Assembly: GCF_002112505.1 (NCBI RefSeq)
Contig: NZ_NEHW01000002.1
Coordinates: forward strand, 496,001-560,000
DNA length: 64,000 bases
Source of the DNA: Pseudomonas sp. R28(2017)
GTDB lineage: Bacteria; Pseudomonadota; Gammaproteobacteria; Pseudomonadales; Pseudomonadaceae
Direction: 5' to 3'
Positions within the stretch are counted from its first letter, which is position 1; the number at the start of each line of letters is the position of its first letter. The notes beneath the pieces were generated by a model. The model made no database searches, was not told the DNA's origin, and saw nothing but the letters and a program-made list of their open reading frames with translations. Below are positions 1 through 12,048 of the stretch, piece by piece. The translations under genes and the position numbers were made by a program.

Positions 1-209
1 CCATCGCGGCGGCCGAGCGGGTGTTCGACGTGGTGGCGATGCCGGCGCGCACGCCGTTGATCCAGCGGGCCGAGGCGCTGGGCAAGCCGGTGATTACCGG
101 GCTGGAGGTGATTGCCCTGCAGGCGTTGGAGCAGTTCGTGCTGTACACCGGGGTACGGCCCAGCCGTGAACAGGTTGAAGCGGCGGTAGCCTTTGCACGC
201 GATGTCTGA
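1..209 (+). CDS. Shikimate dehydrogenase family protein, C-terminal fragment
   Basis: The window opens inside this reading frame, which begins upstream; only about 68 C-terminal residues are visible. They contain the family's closing pattern, VFDVVAMPARTPLI followed by GLEVIALQALEQFVLYTG, which lies against the NADP-binding half in AroE-type enzymes (3-dehydroshikimate reduction). The catalytic Lys/Asp region is outside the window, so it cannot be told whether this is the biosynthetic AroE or one of the quinate/shikimate paralogues common in Pseudomonas. The gene ends at TGA 207-209 and is followed at once by a perfect hairpin. Confidence 0.8.
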   Translation, partial: IAAAERVFDVVAMPARTPLIQRAEALGKPVITGLEVIALQALEQFVLYTGVRPSREQVEAAVAFARDV

Positions 210-224
210 CTAACGCCGATCGCC

Positions 225-256
225 TGTAGGAGCGGCCCGGCAAGGCCGCTCCTACA
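225..256. terminator. Perfect hairpin after the shikimate dehydrogenase-like gene
   Basis: Two 13-base arms (225-237 and 244-256, TGTAGGAGCGGCC and its complement) enclose a 6-base loop. The sequence also matches the flank of the REP family found through the window, so it may be a solitary REP acting as a terminator for the + gene and for the convergent - gene that ends at 274. Confidence 0.6.
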
Positions 257-273
257 AGCTCCCGCGCAGGTCT

Positions 274-516
274 TCAGAAGGCTTTGTGCCCTTTGTCCAG
301 TTGCTCATCCACCAATGCCCGGCCATGGGCCAGCGATACATGCTGGGCATTCTCAAGGTCCGAGAAGAACTTCATCGGCATGGACATCCGCTTGCTGGTG
401 TGCCCCTGTGGATCGGTGATCAGGCAACCGGCGGCGTAGGGCAGGGGGGAGTCGGGGTGGGGCATCACGCTGGCGGTGATGGTGTGGTCGCGGTATTCAC
501 AGTGAAGAGATTGCAT
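274..516 (-). CDS. Conserved hypothetical protein, 80 aa
   Basis: This is a small soluble protein with no signal peptide or membrane segment. It starts at ATG 516, preceded by a purine-rich AAAGGA at good spacing. Features are a His-rich N-terminal half (CEYRDHTITASVMPHPD) and a C-terminal stretch ALVDEQLDKGHKAF. I recognise no domain. It resembles the small orphan proteins kept by pseudomonads beside glyoxalase genes, but no function can be assigned. Codon use looks native. Confidence 0.6.
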   Translation of the reverse strand: MQSLHCEYRDHTITASVMPHPDSPLPYAAGCLITDPQGHTSKRMSMPMKFFSDLENAQHVSLAHGRALVDEQLDKGHKAF

Positions 517-613
517 CGTCCTTTACCTCGCTGTGGCATGTGAAGCAGTTACCTTCATATACCACAGCAAGGGGCCAGGAGTTCCCGGCCCGACGAGCGC
601 GAACGGGCGGCGG

Positions 614-1141
614 TCAGCCCTTCAGTTCGGTTGGCTGGATCACTTCGACCCAGTAACCGTCCGGGTCCTTGACGAAGGCCAGGTGATTCATGCGGCCGTC
701 TTGCAGGCGCTTCTGGAACGGCACGTCGAGTGCCTCGAAACGGGCGCAGGCCTCGCGCACGTCCGGCACCGAAATGCAGATGTGGCCAAAGCCGCGTGGG
801 TCGGTATTGCCGTTGTGGTAGGCGAAGTCGGCGTCGTTCTCGGTACCGTGGTTGTGGGTCAGTTCCAGCACGCCCGGGATCGACTTCATCCACTGGTGGC
901 GCGCGGCGTCGTCGGCAGGGATCTGCGCCGGGTCGACCAAGGCCAGGAAGTACAGGCTGAAGGCCGCTTCAGGGAAGTCCCGCTTGTCGACCAGGCGGAA
1001 GCCCAGCACGCGGGTGTAGAAGTCCAGCGACTTCTCGATGTCCTTGACCCGCAGCATGGTGTGGTTGAAGACGAACTGGGCGGTGGCAGCGTCTGGCTGT
1101 GCGGTGACGCCAGGCAGGGTTTGCAGATCGTGCAGGCTCAT
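614..1141 (-). CDS. gloA: Lactoylglutathione lyase (glyoxalase I)
   Basis: The enzyme isomerises the hemithioacetal of methylglyoxal and glutathione to S-lactoylglutathione, a cytosolic detoxification step. The 175-residue product has the usual length. The metal ligands of the VOC fold are visible in order: His in FNHTMLRVKD, Glu in LELTHNHG, His in FGHICISV and Glu in YWVEVIQP. The longer insert around HQWMKSIPG is typical of the Zn-type long-form enzyme. The start at ATG 1141 gives the family N-terminus MSLHDLQTLPGV; the longer frame upstream is not needed. Confidence 0.95.
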   Translation of the reverse strand: MSLHDLQTLPGVTAQPDAATAQFVFNHTMLRVKDIEKSLDFYTRVLGFRLVDKRDFPEAAFSLYFLALVDPAQIPADDAARHQWMKSIPGVLELTHNHGTENDADFAYHNGNTDPRGFGHICISVPDVREACARFEALDVPFQKRLQDGRMNHLAFVKDPDGYWVEVIQPTELKG

Positions 1142-1230
1142 GGGTACTCCAGAGACGGGGCCGGCAACCAGGTGCCGGCGAAACAGACAGGGGGCCATGA
1201 TACGGCAGTGAAGCGTTTGCGCAAATGAAA

Positions 1231-1256
1231 GCGCCCTGCTCGGAGGAGCAGGGCGC
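1231..1256. terminator. Hairpin between the turB and gloA genes
   Basis: Arms GCGCCCTGCTC (1231-1241) and GAGCAGGGCGC (1246-1256) pair perfectly around a 4-base loop. It lies 141 bp downstream of the Tur/MvaT gene and upstream of gloA, both on the - strand, so it probably ends turB transcription. There is no clear U run. Confidence 0.5.
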
Positions 1257-1368
1257 CAGAATTAGAGGCCCGCATGTGCGGGCGCGTGATGGGGTCGCTA
1301 GTCCTTTAGCTGTCTCGATACTGCTGCAGCCGTTGTGAAAAAAGTGTGAACTGGGTGTTGACGTTTCA

Positions 1369-1728
1369 TCAGCGAACCCAGCTTTCCACGGTCGCGGCCC
1401 CGTATTGCTCTTTCCACGCTTTCAGGCCGCGGTGGTTGCCGCCTTTGGTCTCGATCAACTCGCCGCTGTGCGGGTTTTCGTAGACTTTTACCACGCGCGG
1501 GCGGCGCTGCTGTTTCGGTGCACTGGCAGCGCCACGGGTAACCGCCTTCGGGTCGAGGATGGCGATGATATCGCGCAGACTTTTGTCATAGCTTTTCATC
1601 AGGCCGACTAGTTTCTGCTCGAATTCGATTTCGCGTTTGAGGCCGGCATCCTTTTTCAGCGCCTCCAGTTGCGCCATCTGTTCCTGGAGCGCTTTTTCGG
1701 CAGCACGAAACTCTGCAAGTCTGGACAC
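1369..1728 (-). CDS. turB: H-NS-like nucleoid protein of the MvaT/Tur family
   Basis: MvaT-family proteins coat AT-rich, often foreign, DNA and silence it. The 119-residue product has an N-terminal coiled coil (about residues 1-60, FRAAEKALQEQMAQLEALKK) for dimer and oligomer formation, and a C-terminal AT-pincer domain with RPRVVKVYENPHSGE and KGGNHRGLKAWKEQYG. The start is GTG 1728, because AGGAG lies 8 bases upstream and it gives the family N-terminus MSRLAEF; the longer ATG frame at 1779 is less likely. The sequence fits TurB of P. putida better than the other Tur paralogues, from memory of gloA and a porin as neighbours. Confidence 0.9.
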   Translation of the reverse strand: MSRLAEFRAAEKALQEQMAQLEALKKDAGLKREIEFEQKLVGLMKSYDKSLRDIIAILDPKAVTRGAASAPKQQRRPRVVKVYENPHSGELIETKGGNHRGLKAWKEQYGAATVESWVR

Positions 1729-2076
1729 TGTAATCACTCCTGTACGTCTTTGGTGGCAGGGCGTGACGAACATTGACAAGGACTAAACGCCAGCCACACG
1801 GGTGGGTAAAACTGTTCGCTGACATCGAGTGTAGACACTTGCAGGACTTCGGTAAACCGCAAACTTTTTATAAGTAAGGCGGGAACTTTCCTAGTTTTCC
1901 GAGCGGTAATTCAGGGGCTTTTTCGGGCCGTCTGTCCAACCCTCTAGACCATGGTCCAATGGCCCGCAACAGAGCGCTTGAGCGATCATTTCAGATGATG
2001 GTCGGCTGATATTCGGCCGCGACGCATTCGCGTGACGCCGGTGTGTCACGATTTGTTTTTTTCGCCTTTCTTGTGG
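1729..2076. promoter_or_regulatory. Divergent intergenic region between turB and the porin gene
   Basis: About 350 bp without a convincing gene. It must hold the promoters of turB (-) and the porin (+). The stretch around 1857-1880 is AT-rich (AACTTTTTATAAGTAAGG), a plausible place for a promoter or Tur self-binding, but I cannot place -35/-10 boxes with confidence. Overlapping - frames here are GC-frame shadows. Confidence 0.4.
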
Positions 2077-3378
2077 ATGTTCCCTCGCATGTTTTCCCCC
2101 CTTCCTCTCGCCCCCGGGCGCCGCGTTGCCGGCCTGTTCCTGTTGTGTGCTGGCGCGCATGCCCAGGCCGCCGGTTTTCTTGAAGATACTCGTGCCAAGG
2201 TTGAAGCACGCACGGTCTATTTCAACCGGGACTTTCGTGACGGCCACAGCAGTTCCAGCCAGGGCGCGTCAAAACGTGAAGAGTGGGCGCAAGGCTTCAT
2301 TCTCAATGTGCAATCGGGTTATACCCAAGGCCCGGTCGGCGTGGGCGTGGATGCACTGGGCATGTTCGGTATCAAGCTCGATTCCAGCCCGGCCGACAGT
2401 AACAGTGGTTTGCTGCCTTCTTCCGGGCACGACCCACGGCATTCCGCCGACCAATACGCGAAGATGGGCCTGGCGGCCAAGGTGAAGGTTTCCAATACGG
2501 TGTTGAAGTACGGCTCGATGATGCCGGACGTACCGCTGTTGAAGTACAACGATGGCCGCCTGCTGCCGACTATGTTCCATGGCGCGATGCTGACTTCCGA
2601 AGAAGTGCGTGACCTGAAGTTCACCCTGGCCCGCCTGAACCAGTACACCGCACGTGATTCCACCGATCGCCAGGATATTCGCGTGCATTGCAAGAACAAG
2701 CGCTATGCCTGCGATATCGAAGCCGACCACTTCGACCTCGCGGGCCTGGACTACCGATTCAATGATGGGCTCAGTGCCCAGTATCAGGTCGCCAAACTGG
2801 AAAACATCTACCGCCAGCATTTCCTTGGCCTGGTCGCCAGCCAGCCACTTGCGGTCGGCAGCCTGTCGGCAGACCTGCGGCTGATCAAGAGCGATGACAT
2901 CGGCAACGCCCGCGCCGGCGAGATCGACCACCGGGCCTTCAGCGGCATGCTCGGCTACAGCCTGGGCGGGCACAAGATCAGCGCCGGCTGGCAGCGCATG
3001 TACGGCGAAAGTGCCATGCCGTACCTCGATGGCAGCAACCCGTACCTGGTCAACTACGCCCAGGTCAACGATTTCGCCGCCGCCCAGGAGCGTTCCTGGC
3101 AGCTGCGTTACGATTACGACTTCAAAGCCCTCGGCGTGCCCGGCCTGAGCTTCTTCACCCGCTACATCAACGGTGACCACATCAGGGTCCCGGGCAGCAA
3201 TGCCGAAGGCAAGGAATGGGAACGCGACACTGAGCTCAAGTACCAGGTGCAGAGCGGCACGTTCAGGGATGTCAGCGTGCGCCTGCGTAACTCCACCTAC
3301 CGCAGCAATTACGAGAAGTGGGCGCGGGACATGGACGAGACCCGGGTCATCGTCAGCTATAACTTCTCTATTCTCTAG
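2077..3378 (+). CDS. OprD-family outer-membrane porin
   Basis: This is a substrate-specific 18-strand porin for small carboxylates or amino acids. The protein (about 433 aa) has a signal peptide ending near AGAHAQAAG, then the OprD-type start GFLEDTRAKVEARTVYFNRDFRDG, the repeated pattern of GLDYRFNDGLSAQYQ and WQLRYDYDFKALGVPGL, and a C-terminal strand ending YNFSIL with an aromatic in the last strand. ATG 2077 or 2089 both give a credible signal peptide; a GTG at 2032 would add an unlikely hydrophobic leader. It is followed after 20 bp by cobF on the same strand. Substrate unknown. Confidence 0.9.
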   Translation: MFPRMFSPLPLAPGRRVAGLFLLCAGAHAQAAGFLEDTRAKVEARTVYFNRDFRDGHSSSSQGASKREEWAQGFILNVQSGYTQGPVGVGVDALGMFGIKLDSSPADSNSGLLPSSGHDPRHSADQYAKMGLAAKVKVSNTVLKYGSMMPDVPLLKYNDGRLLPTMFHGAMLTSEEVRDLKFTLARLNQYTARDSTDRQDIRVHCKNKRYACDIEADHFDLAGLDYRFNDGLSAQYQVAKLENIYRQHFLGLVASQPLAVGSLSADLRLIKSDDIGNARAGEIDHRAFSGMLGYSLGGHKISAGWQRMYGESAMPYLDGSNPYLVNYAQVNDFAAAQERSWQLRYDYDFKALGVPGLSFFTRYINGDHIRVPGSNAEGKEWERDTELKYQVQSGTFRDVSVRLRNSTYRSNYEKWARDMDETRVIVSYNFSIL

Positions 3379-3398
3379 GTCACAAGCCGGGCGCTGCC

Positions 3399-4148
3399 AT
3401 GAAAGACTTGCTGTTGATCGGCATCGGCCCGGGCGACCCGCGGCAGATTACTGTCGAGGCGGTCGAGGCACTGCGTCGCGCCAGCGTGTTCTTCGTGCCC
3501 GACAAAGGCGCCGGCAAGGATGAGCTGGTGCGCCTGCGCAAGGTGATCCTTGAGCGCTACCGGCCCGAGGGTGGCTACCGTCTGGTGCAGGTGGCGGACC
3601 CGCAGCGCGACACCGAGGCGGATGACTACACAGGCGCGGTGCACGACTGGCACCGCCGGCGTGCCGCGCTGTATGCCCGGTTGATCAGCGAAGACATGGG
3701 CGCCGAGGATATCGGCGCCTTTTTGCTATGGGGCGAGCCGGGCCTCTACGACAGCACCTTGCGCATTCTTGACCTGGTCCGCGAACGCGGTGTGGCGCTG
3801 CGCCTGCAGGTGATTCCCGGCATCAGCAGTGTGCAGGCCCTGGCGGCGCGGCATCAGATCCCCCTCAATCGCATTGGCGAGCCGCTGACCGTGCTGCCGG
3901 GGCGGCGCCTGGCCGAGCAAGGGCAGGTGGACAATGTGGTGGTGATGCTCGACGGGCACTGCGCGTTTGCCACGCTGGAGGATCCGGCCTTGGTGATCTA
4001 CTGGGGCGCTTATCTGGGCACCGCGGATGAAGTGCTGATCGCCGGGCCGTTGCAGGCCGTGAAGGCACGGATTCTTGAGGTGCGCGAGCGGGAGCGGGTG
4101 CGCATGGGGTGGATCATGGATACCTACCTCCTGCGGCGGGAGCTGTAA
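3399..4148 (+). CDS. cobF: Precorrin-6A synthase (deacetylating)
   Basis: CobF uses SAM to methylate C1 of precorrin-5 and expels the C1 acetyl group as acetate, in aerobic cobalamin synthesis. The 249-residue product starts with the tetrapyrrole-methylase motif MKDLLLIGIGPGDPRQIT, has LLWGEPGLYDSTLRIL in the middle of the SAM site and VIPGISSVQALAARHQIPLNRIG typical of CobF. It stands apart from other cob genes and only 20 bp after a porin gene, so it may be transcribed with it. The start ATG 3399 agrees with family length. Confidence 0.93.
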   Translation: MKDLLLIGIGPGDPRQITVEAVEALRRASVFFVPDKGAGKDELVRLRKVILERYRPEGGYRLVQVADPQRDTEADDYTGAVHDWHRRRAALYARLISEDMGAEDIGAFLLWGEPGLYDSTLRILDLVRERGVALRLQVIPGISSVQALAARHQIPLNRIGEPLTVLPGRRLAEQGQVDNVVVMLDGHCAFATLEDPALVIYWGAYLGTADEVLIAGPLQAVKARILEVRERERVRMGWIMDTYLLRREL

Positions 4149-4172
4149 GCTGGGTTGCTTTTTTCGGCCTCA

Positions 4173-4225
4173 TCGCGGCTAAAGCCCCACAGGGATATCA
4201 CTGTGGAAGCGGCTTTAGCCGCGAA
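4173..4225. repeat. REP-type inverted repeat (variant with GGCTTTAGCC core)
   Basis: TCGCGGCTAAAGCC on the left pairs with GGCTTTAGCCGCGA on the right, around CACAGGGATATCACTGTG, which is itself paired. It is a REP pair of the GGCTAAAGCC subclass also present at 46732-46820. It separates convergent cobF and the response regulator. Confidence 0.8.
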
Positions 4226-4241
4226 GCAGGCGCCACCGATC

Positions 4242-4592
4242 TCACGGTGTACCCAGAATTTCCACTACCTTGTCGCGCAACTGGTCGATGCTGAACGGCT
4301 TGCCAATCAGGTGCATGCCTTCGGGCACATCGAAACTCTCGGCGTAGCCGCTGGCAAACAGCACCGGCAGCAACGGCCGTACTTCACGGGCCTTGGCCGC
4401 CAGCGCTTCACCGCGCATGTCCGGCAGGCCCACGTCGGTCATCAGCAGGGCCAGTTGCTGGCTGGCATCCTCGATCACTTTTAGCGCCGATGTGGCATTT
4501 TCCGCTTCAAGGGTGCTGTAGCCCAACTCGTCGAGCACTTCGACCATCAGCATACGTACGATGTCGTCGTCTTCGACTACCAGAAGGTGCAT
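4242..4592 (-). CDS. Single-domain response regulator (CheY-like)
   Basis: A stand-alone receiver of 116 residues with acidic pocket EDDD (residues 7-10), phospho-acceptor Asp53 in LMTDVGLPDMRG and the conserved Lys in GKPFSIDQL. It has no output domain, so it must signal by binding another protein or passing phosphate on. It is divergent from the large hybrid kinase gene, about 250 bp away, and is probably a phosphorelay partner of that kinase. The sequence class (VGLPDMRGEALA...SGYAE) is the one often found beside hybrid kinases in Pseudomonas. Confidence 0.9.
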   Translation of the reverse strand: MHLLVVEDDDIVRMLMVEVLDELGYSTLEAENATSALKVIEDASQQLALLMTDVGLPDMRGEALAAKAREVRPLLPVLFASGYAESFDVPEGMHLIGKPFSIDQLRDKVVEILGTP

Positions 4593-4845
4593 GGTGGGGT
4601 TCCTGTTGAAATAGGCATGTCTCTACTCTGTGCGCTAGGCAGGGCCAGAAGTTCCCGAGGATACCGGCTGTGGCACGTTGATGGAACGATTCTCACACAC
4701 GGGCTTCAAATACTGGCTAAATGCCCCGCCGATGCCGCTCAAGCGCGTTAGACTCGCTTGTGAACCGGTGAGCGCAGCGGCACATGAGAACAGGCTTGAG
4801 CCGCCACACTTTTTCAATGGACTTTTTTCGCGCGGGCGTTTTCAG

Positions 4846-8309
<3,464 letters not shown>

Positions 8310-8313
<4 letters not shown>

Positions 8314-9131
8314 CTAGCGAGCGCAACACCGACATCGAGATCCGGCTGCTGATCGAGGCGATCTACCTCAAGTACAGCTACGACTTTCGCAACTACTCCG
8401 GCGCCTCGATCAAGCGCCGGGTCTTGCATGCGCTGCGCCAGTTCGACTGCCTCACGGTGTCGGCGCTGCAGGAGCGGGTGCTGCACGACCCGGGCATGTT
8501 CATGCAGCTGCTGCAGTACCTGACGATCCCGGTCAGCGAGATGTTCCGCGACCCCGGCCACTTCCTCGCACTGCGCCAGGAAGTGGTACCGCTGCTGCGC
8601 ACCTGGCCGTCGATCAAGGTGTGGATTGCCGGCTGCAGCACCGGTGAAGAGGTGTATTCGATGGCCATCCTGCTGCGCGAAGAGGGCCTGCTCGAACGCA
8701 CCATCATCTACGCCACCGACATCAACCCGCATTCGCTGGACCGCGCCAAGCAGGGCATCTACTCGATGCAGAGCATGCGCGAATATGAAGAAAACTACCG
8801 CCTGGCCGGTGGCCGTCGCGACTTTGCCGAGTACTACACCGCGGCCTACGGCAACGCCATCATGGACAGCAGCCTGCGTGACAACGTGACCTTCGCCGAC
8901 CACAGCCTGGCCACCGACAGTGTGTTTTCCGAGACCCAGCTGGTGTCCTGCCGCAACGTGCTGATCTACTTCAACAAGGAACTGCAGGACCGCGCCCTCG
9001 GCCTGTTTCACGAGTCCCTGTGCCACCGTGGTTTCCTGGTGCTGGGCAGCAAGGAGTCGGTGGACTTTTCGGCCTACAGCCAGCGCTTCGAGCCGCTGGT
9101 CAAGCCCGAACGGATCTACCGCAAATCATGA
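8310..9131 (+). CDS. CheR-type glutamate O-methyltransferase
   Basis: A CheR enzyme of about 273 residues, using SAM to methylate glutamates. It has the N-terminal helical domain (YSGASIKRRVLHALRQF), VSEMFRDPGHF, the SAM loop AGCSTGEEVYSMAI, ATDINP and CRNVLIYFNKE. The start is most likely TTG 8310, sharing bases with the TGA of the kinase and preceded by GGAG at 8301-8304; GTG 8286 is an alternative. No chemoreceptor gene is nearby, so its target may be the upstream kinase or a partner rather than a classical MCP. Confidence 0.92.
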
Positions 9132-9703
9132 ACGGCGTGGACGCGGTGGTCATCGGCGCCTCGGCGGGCGGCGTCACGGCACTGTTCACGGTGCTGGGGG
9201 CGCTGCCTGCCAGTTTTGCCATCCCGGTGCTGTGCGTGCTGCACCTGCCGGACGACCGCCACAGCCAGCTGGCCGAGGTGCTGCAACGGCGTTTGCAGCG
9301 GCCGGTGCACCAGGCCTGTGACAAGGCGGCCATTGCCCCGGGGCAGATCTACGTGGCCGGGCCGGGTTATCACCTGTCGGTGGAAGCCGACTTCAGCCTG
9401 TCGCTGAGCCAGGAAGAACCGGTGCATTTCTCGCGCCCGGCCATCGACTTTCTCTTCACCTCGGCAGCCGATGCCTATGGCCCCGGGCTGCTCGGCGTGC
9501 TGCTCACCGGGGCCAACGAAGATGGCGCCGCAGGGCTTGCCTACATCAAGAACAGCGGCGGCCGGACCGTGGTCCAGGACCCTCGCGACGCACAGGTGGC
9601 GCTGATGCCGGAGGCCGCCCTGGCCCTGCACACGCCCGACCTTATCCTTTCTCTGAGCGGTATCGGGCAGTTGCTCGCGACCCTGGAACCCAGCGCATGC
9701 TAA
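9128..9703 (+). CDS. CheB-type methylesterase lacking a receiver domain
   Basis: A single-domain CheB methylesterase of 191 residues. The Ser-His-Asp triad is visible: Ser12 in GASAGGVTAL, His39 in VLHLPDD and Asp132 in TGANEDGAAG. Classical CheB carries an N-terminal receiver that blocks the active site; that domain is absent, so control must come from elsewhere, perhaps from the neighbouring receivers. The gene starts at ATG 9128 in an ATGA overlap with the cheR-like stop and overlaps the next gene by 7 bases, so it is part of a tightly coupled operon. Confidence 0.92.
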   Translation: MNGVDAVVIGASAGGVTALFTVLGALPASFAIPVLCVLHLPDDRHSQLAEVLQRRLQRPVHQACDKAAIAPGQIYVAGPGYHLSVEADFSLSLSQEEPVHFSRPAIDFLFTSAADAYGPGLLGVLLTGANEDGAAGLAYIKNSGGRTVVQDPRDAQVALMPEAALALHTPDLILSLSGIGQLLATLEPSAC

Positions 9704-10923
9704 GCCACACCACTGCCAAACTGCTGATCGTCGACGACCTGCCGGAAAACCTGCTGGCCCTGGCCGCCCTGATCCAGGGCGACGACCGCGAGGTGCACCA
9801 GGCGCAGTCGGCGGAAGCGGCCTTGTCGTTGTTGCTTGAGCACGAGTTCGCCCTGGCCATTCTCGACGTGCAGATGCCGGGCATGAACGGCTTCGAGCTG
9901 GCCGAGCTGATGCGCGGCACGGAAAAGACCCGCAACATCCCGATCGTCTTCGTTACTGCTGCCGGGCGGGAAATGAACTACGCCTTCAAGGGCTACGAGA
10001 GCGGCGCCGTGGACTTCCTGCACAAGCCGCTCGATACCCTGGCGGTGAAGAGCAAGGTGTCGGTGTTCGTCGACCTGTACCGCCAGCGCAAGGTGCTCGA
10101 CCGCCAGTTGCAGGCGCTCGAGCGCAGCCGCCAGGAGCAGGAACTGCTGCTGGCCCAGTTGCAGGTGGCGCGAGGCGAGCTGGAACATGCGGTACGCATG
10201 CGCGACGACTTCATGTCGATCGTGGCCCACGAGGTGCGCACGCCGCTCAACGGCCTGATCCTGGAAGCCCAGTTGCGCAAGATGCACCTGGCGCGCGGCA
10301 ACCTCGATGCGTTCAGCGCCGACAAGCTGCAGGCCATGGTCGAGCGTGACGAGCGCCAGATCAACAGCCTGATCCGCCTGATCGAAGACATGCTCGACGT
10401 GTCGCGCATTCGCACCGGCAAGCTGTCGCTGCGGCCCAAGGTGTTCGACCTGAGCCAGCTGGTACGCGGCCTGGTGGAAAACTTTGCGGCCCAGGCCACG
10501 GCCTTGGACACGTACATCGAGCTGCAGCGCTGCGAGCCGTTGCAGGGCGAGTGGGACGAGTTTCGCATTGAGCAGGTGCTGGCCAATCTGTTGTCCAATG
10601 CCTTGCGCTATGGCGAACGCCAGCCGGTGCAGGTGCAGGTGTTCGAACAGGACGGCATGGCCTGGGTGCAGGTGCAGGACCATGGCATCGGCATCAGCAC
10701 CGCCAACCAGCAACGGATCTTCCAGCAGTTCGAGCGCGTGGCCACCCAGCAGGCCAGCGCGGGGTTGGGGCTGGGGTTGTACATCTCCGAGCAGATCGTG
10801 CATGCCCATGGCGGGCGCATCCAGGTGCAAAGCGAGGAGGGCAAGGGTGCCACGTTCAGCCTGCTGTTGCCGCTGGCGGGCGCTACCGAACAAAACGACC
10901 AGCTGCGGGCAACCTCCGCGTAA
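9697..10923 (+). CDS. Receiver-histidine kinase hybrid (soluble)
   Basis: A cytosolic protein of 408 residues: N-terminal receiver with Asp57 (LAILDVQMPGMNGFE), a coiled-coil linker (about 125-165), HisKA with His178 (IVAHEVRTPLNGL) and HATPase with LLSNALRYGE, DHGIGIS and the GLGLGLYI glycine box. No transmembrane segment is present. This receiver-first order suits a kinase whose activity is set by phosphate from another kinase, here probably the three-receiver hybrid. Its ATG 9697 lies inside the end of the methylesterase gene. Confidence 0.93.
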   Translation: MLSHTTAKLLIVDDLPENLLALAALIQGDDREVHQAQSAEAALSLLLEHEFALAILDVQMPGMNGFELAELMRGTEKTRNIPIVFVTAAGREMNYAFKGYESGAVDFLHKPLDTLAVKSKVSVFVDLYRQRKVLDRQLQALERSRQEQELLLAQLQVARGELEHAVRMRDDFMSIVAHEVRTPLNGLILEAQLRKMHLARGNLDAFSADKLQAMVERDERQINSLIRLIEDMLDVSRIRTGKLSLRPKVFDLSQLVRGLVENFAAQATALDTYIELQRCEPLQGEWDEFRIEQVLANLLSNALRYGERQPVQVQVFEQDGMAWVQVQDHGIGISTANQQRIFQQFERVATQQASAGLGLGLYISEQIVHAHGGRIQVQSEEGKGATFSLLLPLAGATEQNDQLRATSA

Positions 10924-10967
10924 GCCTGGGGTCAGATGGCCAACTGTATGAATTTCAAGGCGTTGTC

Positions 10968-11345
10968 ATGAGTGAAGATGCACAAGATGTGGTGTTGGTG
11001 GTCGAGGATGAACCGGCGATCCGGATGATCCTGCGCGATTACCTGGCGGGTGAGGGCTACCACGTGCTGGTGGCCGAAGACGGTGAGCAGGCGTTCGCCA
11101 TTCTGGCGAGCAAGCCGCACCTGGACCTGATGGTGACCGACTTCCGCTTGCCGGGTGGCATTTCCGGGGTGGAGATTGCCGAACCTGCGGTGAAGCTGCG
11201 GCCGGACCTGAAGGTGATCTTCATCAGCGGTTACCCGGCGGAGATCCTTGAGTCCGGCAGCCCGATCGCCCGCAAGGCGCCGATCCTGGCCAAGCCCTTC
11301 GACCTCGACACCCTGCACGAGCAGATCCAGGCCCTGCTGCGTTAG
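10968..11345 (+). CDS. Single-domain response regulator
   Basis: A CheY-like receiver of 125 residues with acidic residues in VEDEPAIRM, Asp58 in MVTDFRLPGGISG and Lys in LAKPFDLDTL. It is 44 bp after the receiver-kinase gene and closes the signalling operon. With no output domain, it may be the terminal phosphate sink or a protein-binding output. The similarity to the receiver at 4242-4592 suggests the locus is bracketed by two related single-domain receivers. Confidence 0.92.
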   Translation: MSEDAQDVVLVVEDEPAIRMILRDYLAGEGYHVLVAEDGEQAFAILASKPHLDLMVTDFRLPGGISGVEIAEPAVKLRPDLKVIFISGYPAEILESGSPIARKAPILAKPFDLDTLHEQIQALLR

Positions 11346-11350
11346 CCTGC

Positions 11351-11452
11351 ACCGGCCTCTTCGCGGGCAAGCCCGCTCCCACAGGATCACCACAAGTCTG
11401 AGAAGTGTGGAGTACCTGTGGGAGCGGGCTTGCCCGCGAAGAGGCCGGTACA
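11351..11452. repeat. REP pair (inverted) between convergent genes
   Basis: ACCGGCCTCTTCGCGGGCAA and its complement face each other at the two ends, each with the GCGGGCAAGCCCGC core and CTCCCACAG tail, separated by a short unique spacer. The pair sits between the convergent receiver and TetR genes and can form a long hairpin, so it probably terminates both transcripts. Confidence 0.9.
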
Positions 11453-11454
11453 GG

Positions 11455-12036
11455 TTAGCGCAAGGTCCGCTCGATCCCACCAACCAGCAGGCTCTCCATC
11501 AACCCCAGCCCCTGTTCCTCCGGCAAGCCCTTGAGCATCCCCGGCAATTGGTTGAGCAAGGTCGCCATCACATGCGCCGTCGCCGCCAATGCTTCGCCCT
11601 GCAACGTCGCCCGTGGCGCAATCAGGCGCAACAATCCGGCTTCGTAGCGCTTGCGCAACACCCCCAGGCAGGCCTGCTGCTCCTCGCTCAGGCAGCACAG
11701 GTCCCGTTCGGCCAGGCGAAACTGCAGGGGCCGCTCGGCATGCAACTGCCAGTGCGCGGCAATCAGGCAGCCCATTGCCGAAGCCCCACGGGCCATGGCC
11801 CGGCGCCCTTGTTCCAGGGTCGCCTGCAGTTCCTCGTACAACTCTTCGATCAAGTCGAACAGCAGGTCCTGCTTGCTGGGGAAATGGTGATACAGCGAGC
11901 CCGCCGTCAGGCCCACATGCGCAGCCAGTTCGCGCATGCTGACCTGGCCAAAGCCCTTTTCGGCGAACAGTGCCATGGCCCGGTCGCGTCGCTCTTCGAA
12001 GTTGGCACAGCGCATGGCGGCATTCACCGGGGGCAT
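11455..12036 (-). CDS. TetR-family transcriptional regulator
   Basis: A 193-residue repressor with the TetR helix-turn-helix near the N-terminus (EKGFGQVSMRELAAHVGLTAGSLYHHF split across helices 2-3; key residues SMREL, LTAGSLYHHF). The C-terminal ligand domain is helical, with ERDLCCLSEEQQ carrying a Cys pair. It is the last gene of a - strand operon, 12 bp after the 3-hydroxyacyl-CoA dehydrogenase gene, so it probably senses an acyl-CoA or related compound and controls its own operon. Confidence 0.9.
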   Translation of the reverse strand: MPPVNAAMRCANFEERRDRAMALFAEKGFGQVSMRELAAHVGLTAGSLYHHFPSKQDLLFDLIEELYEELQATLEQGRRAMARGASAMGCLIAAHWQLHAERPLQFRLAERDLCCLSEEQQACLGVLRKRYEAGLLRLIAPRATLQGEALAATAHVMATLLNQLPGMLKGLPEEQGLGLMESLLVGGIERTLR

Positions 12037-12048
12037 GGCGTGCGCTCC

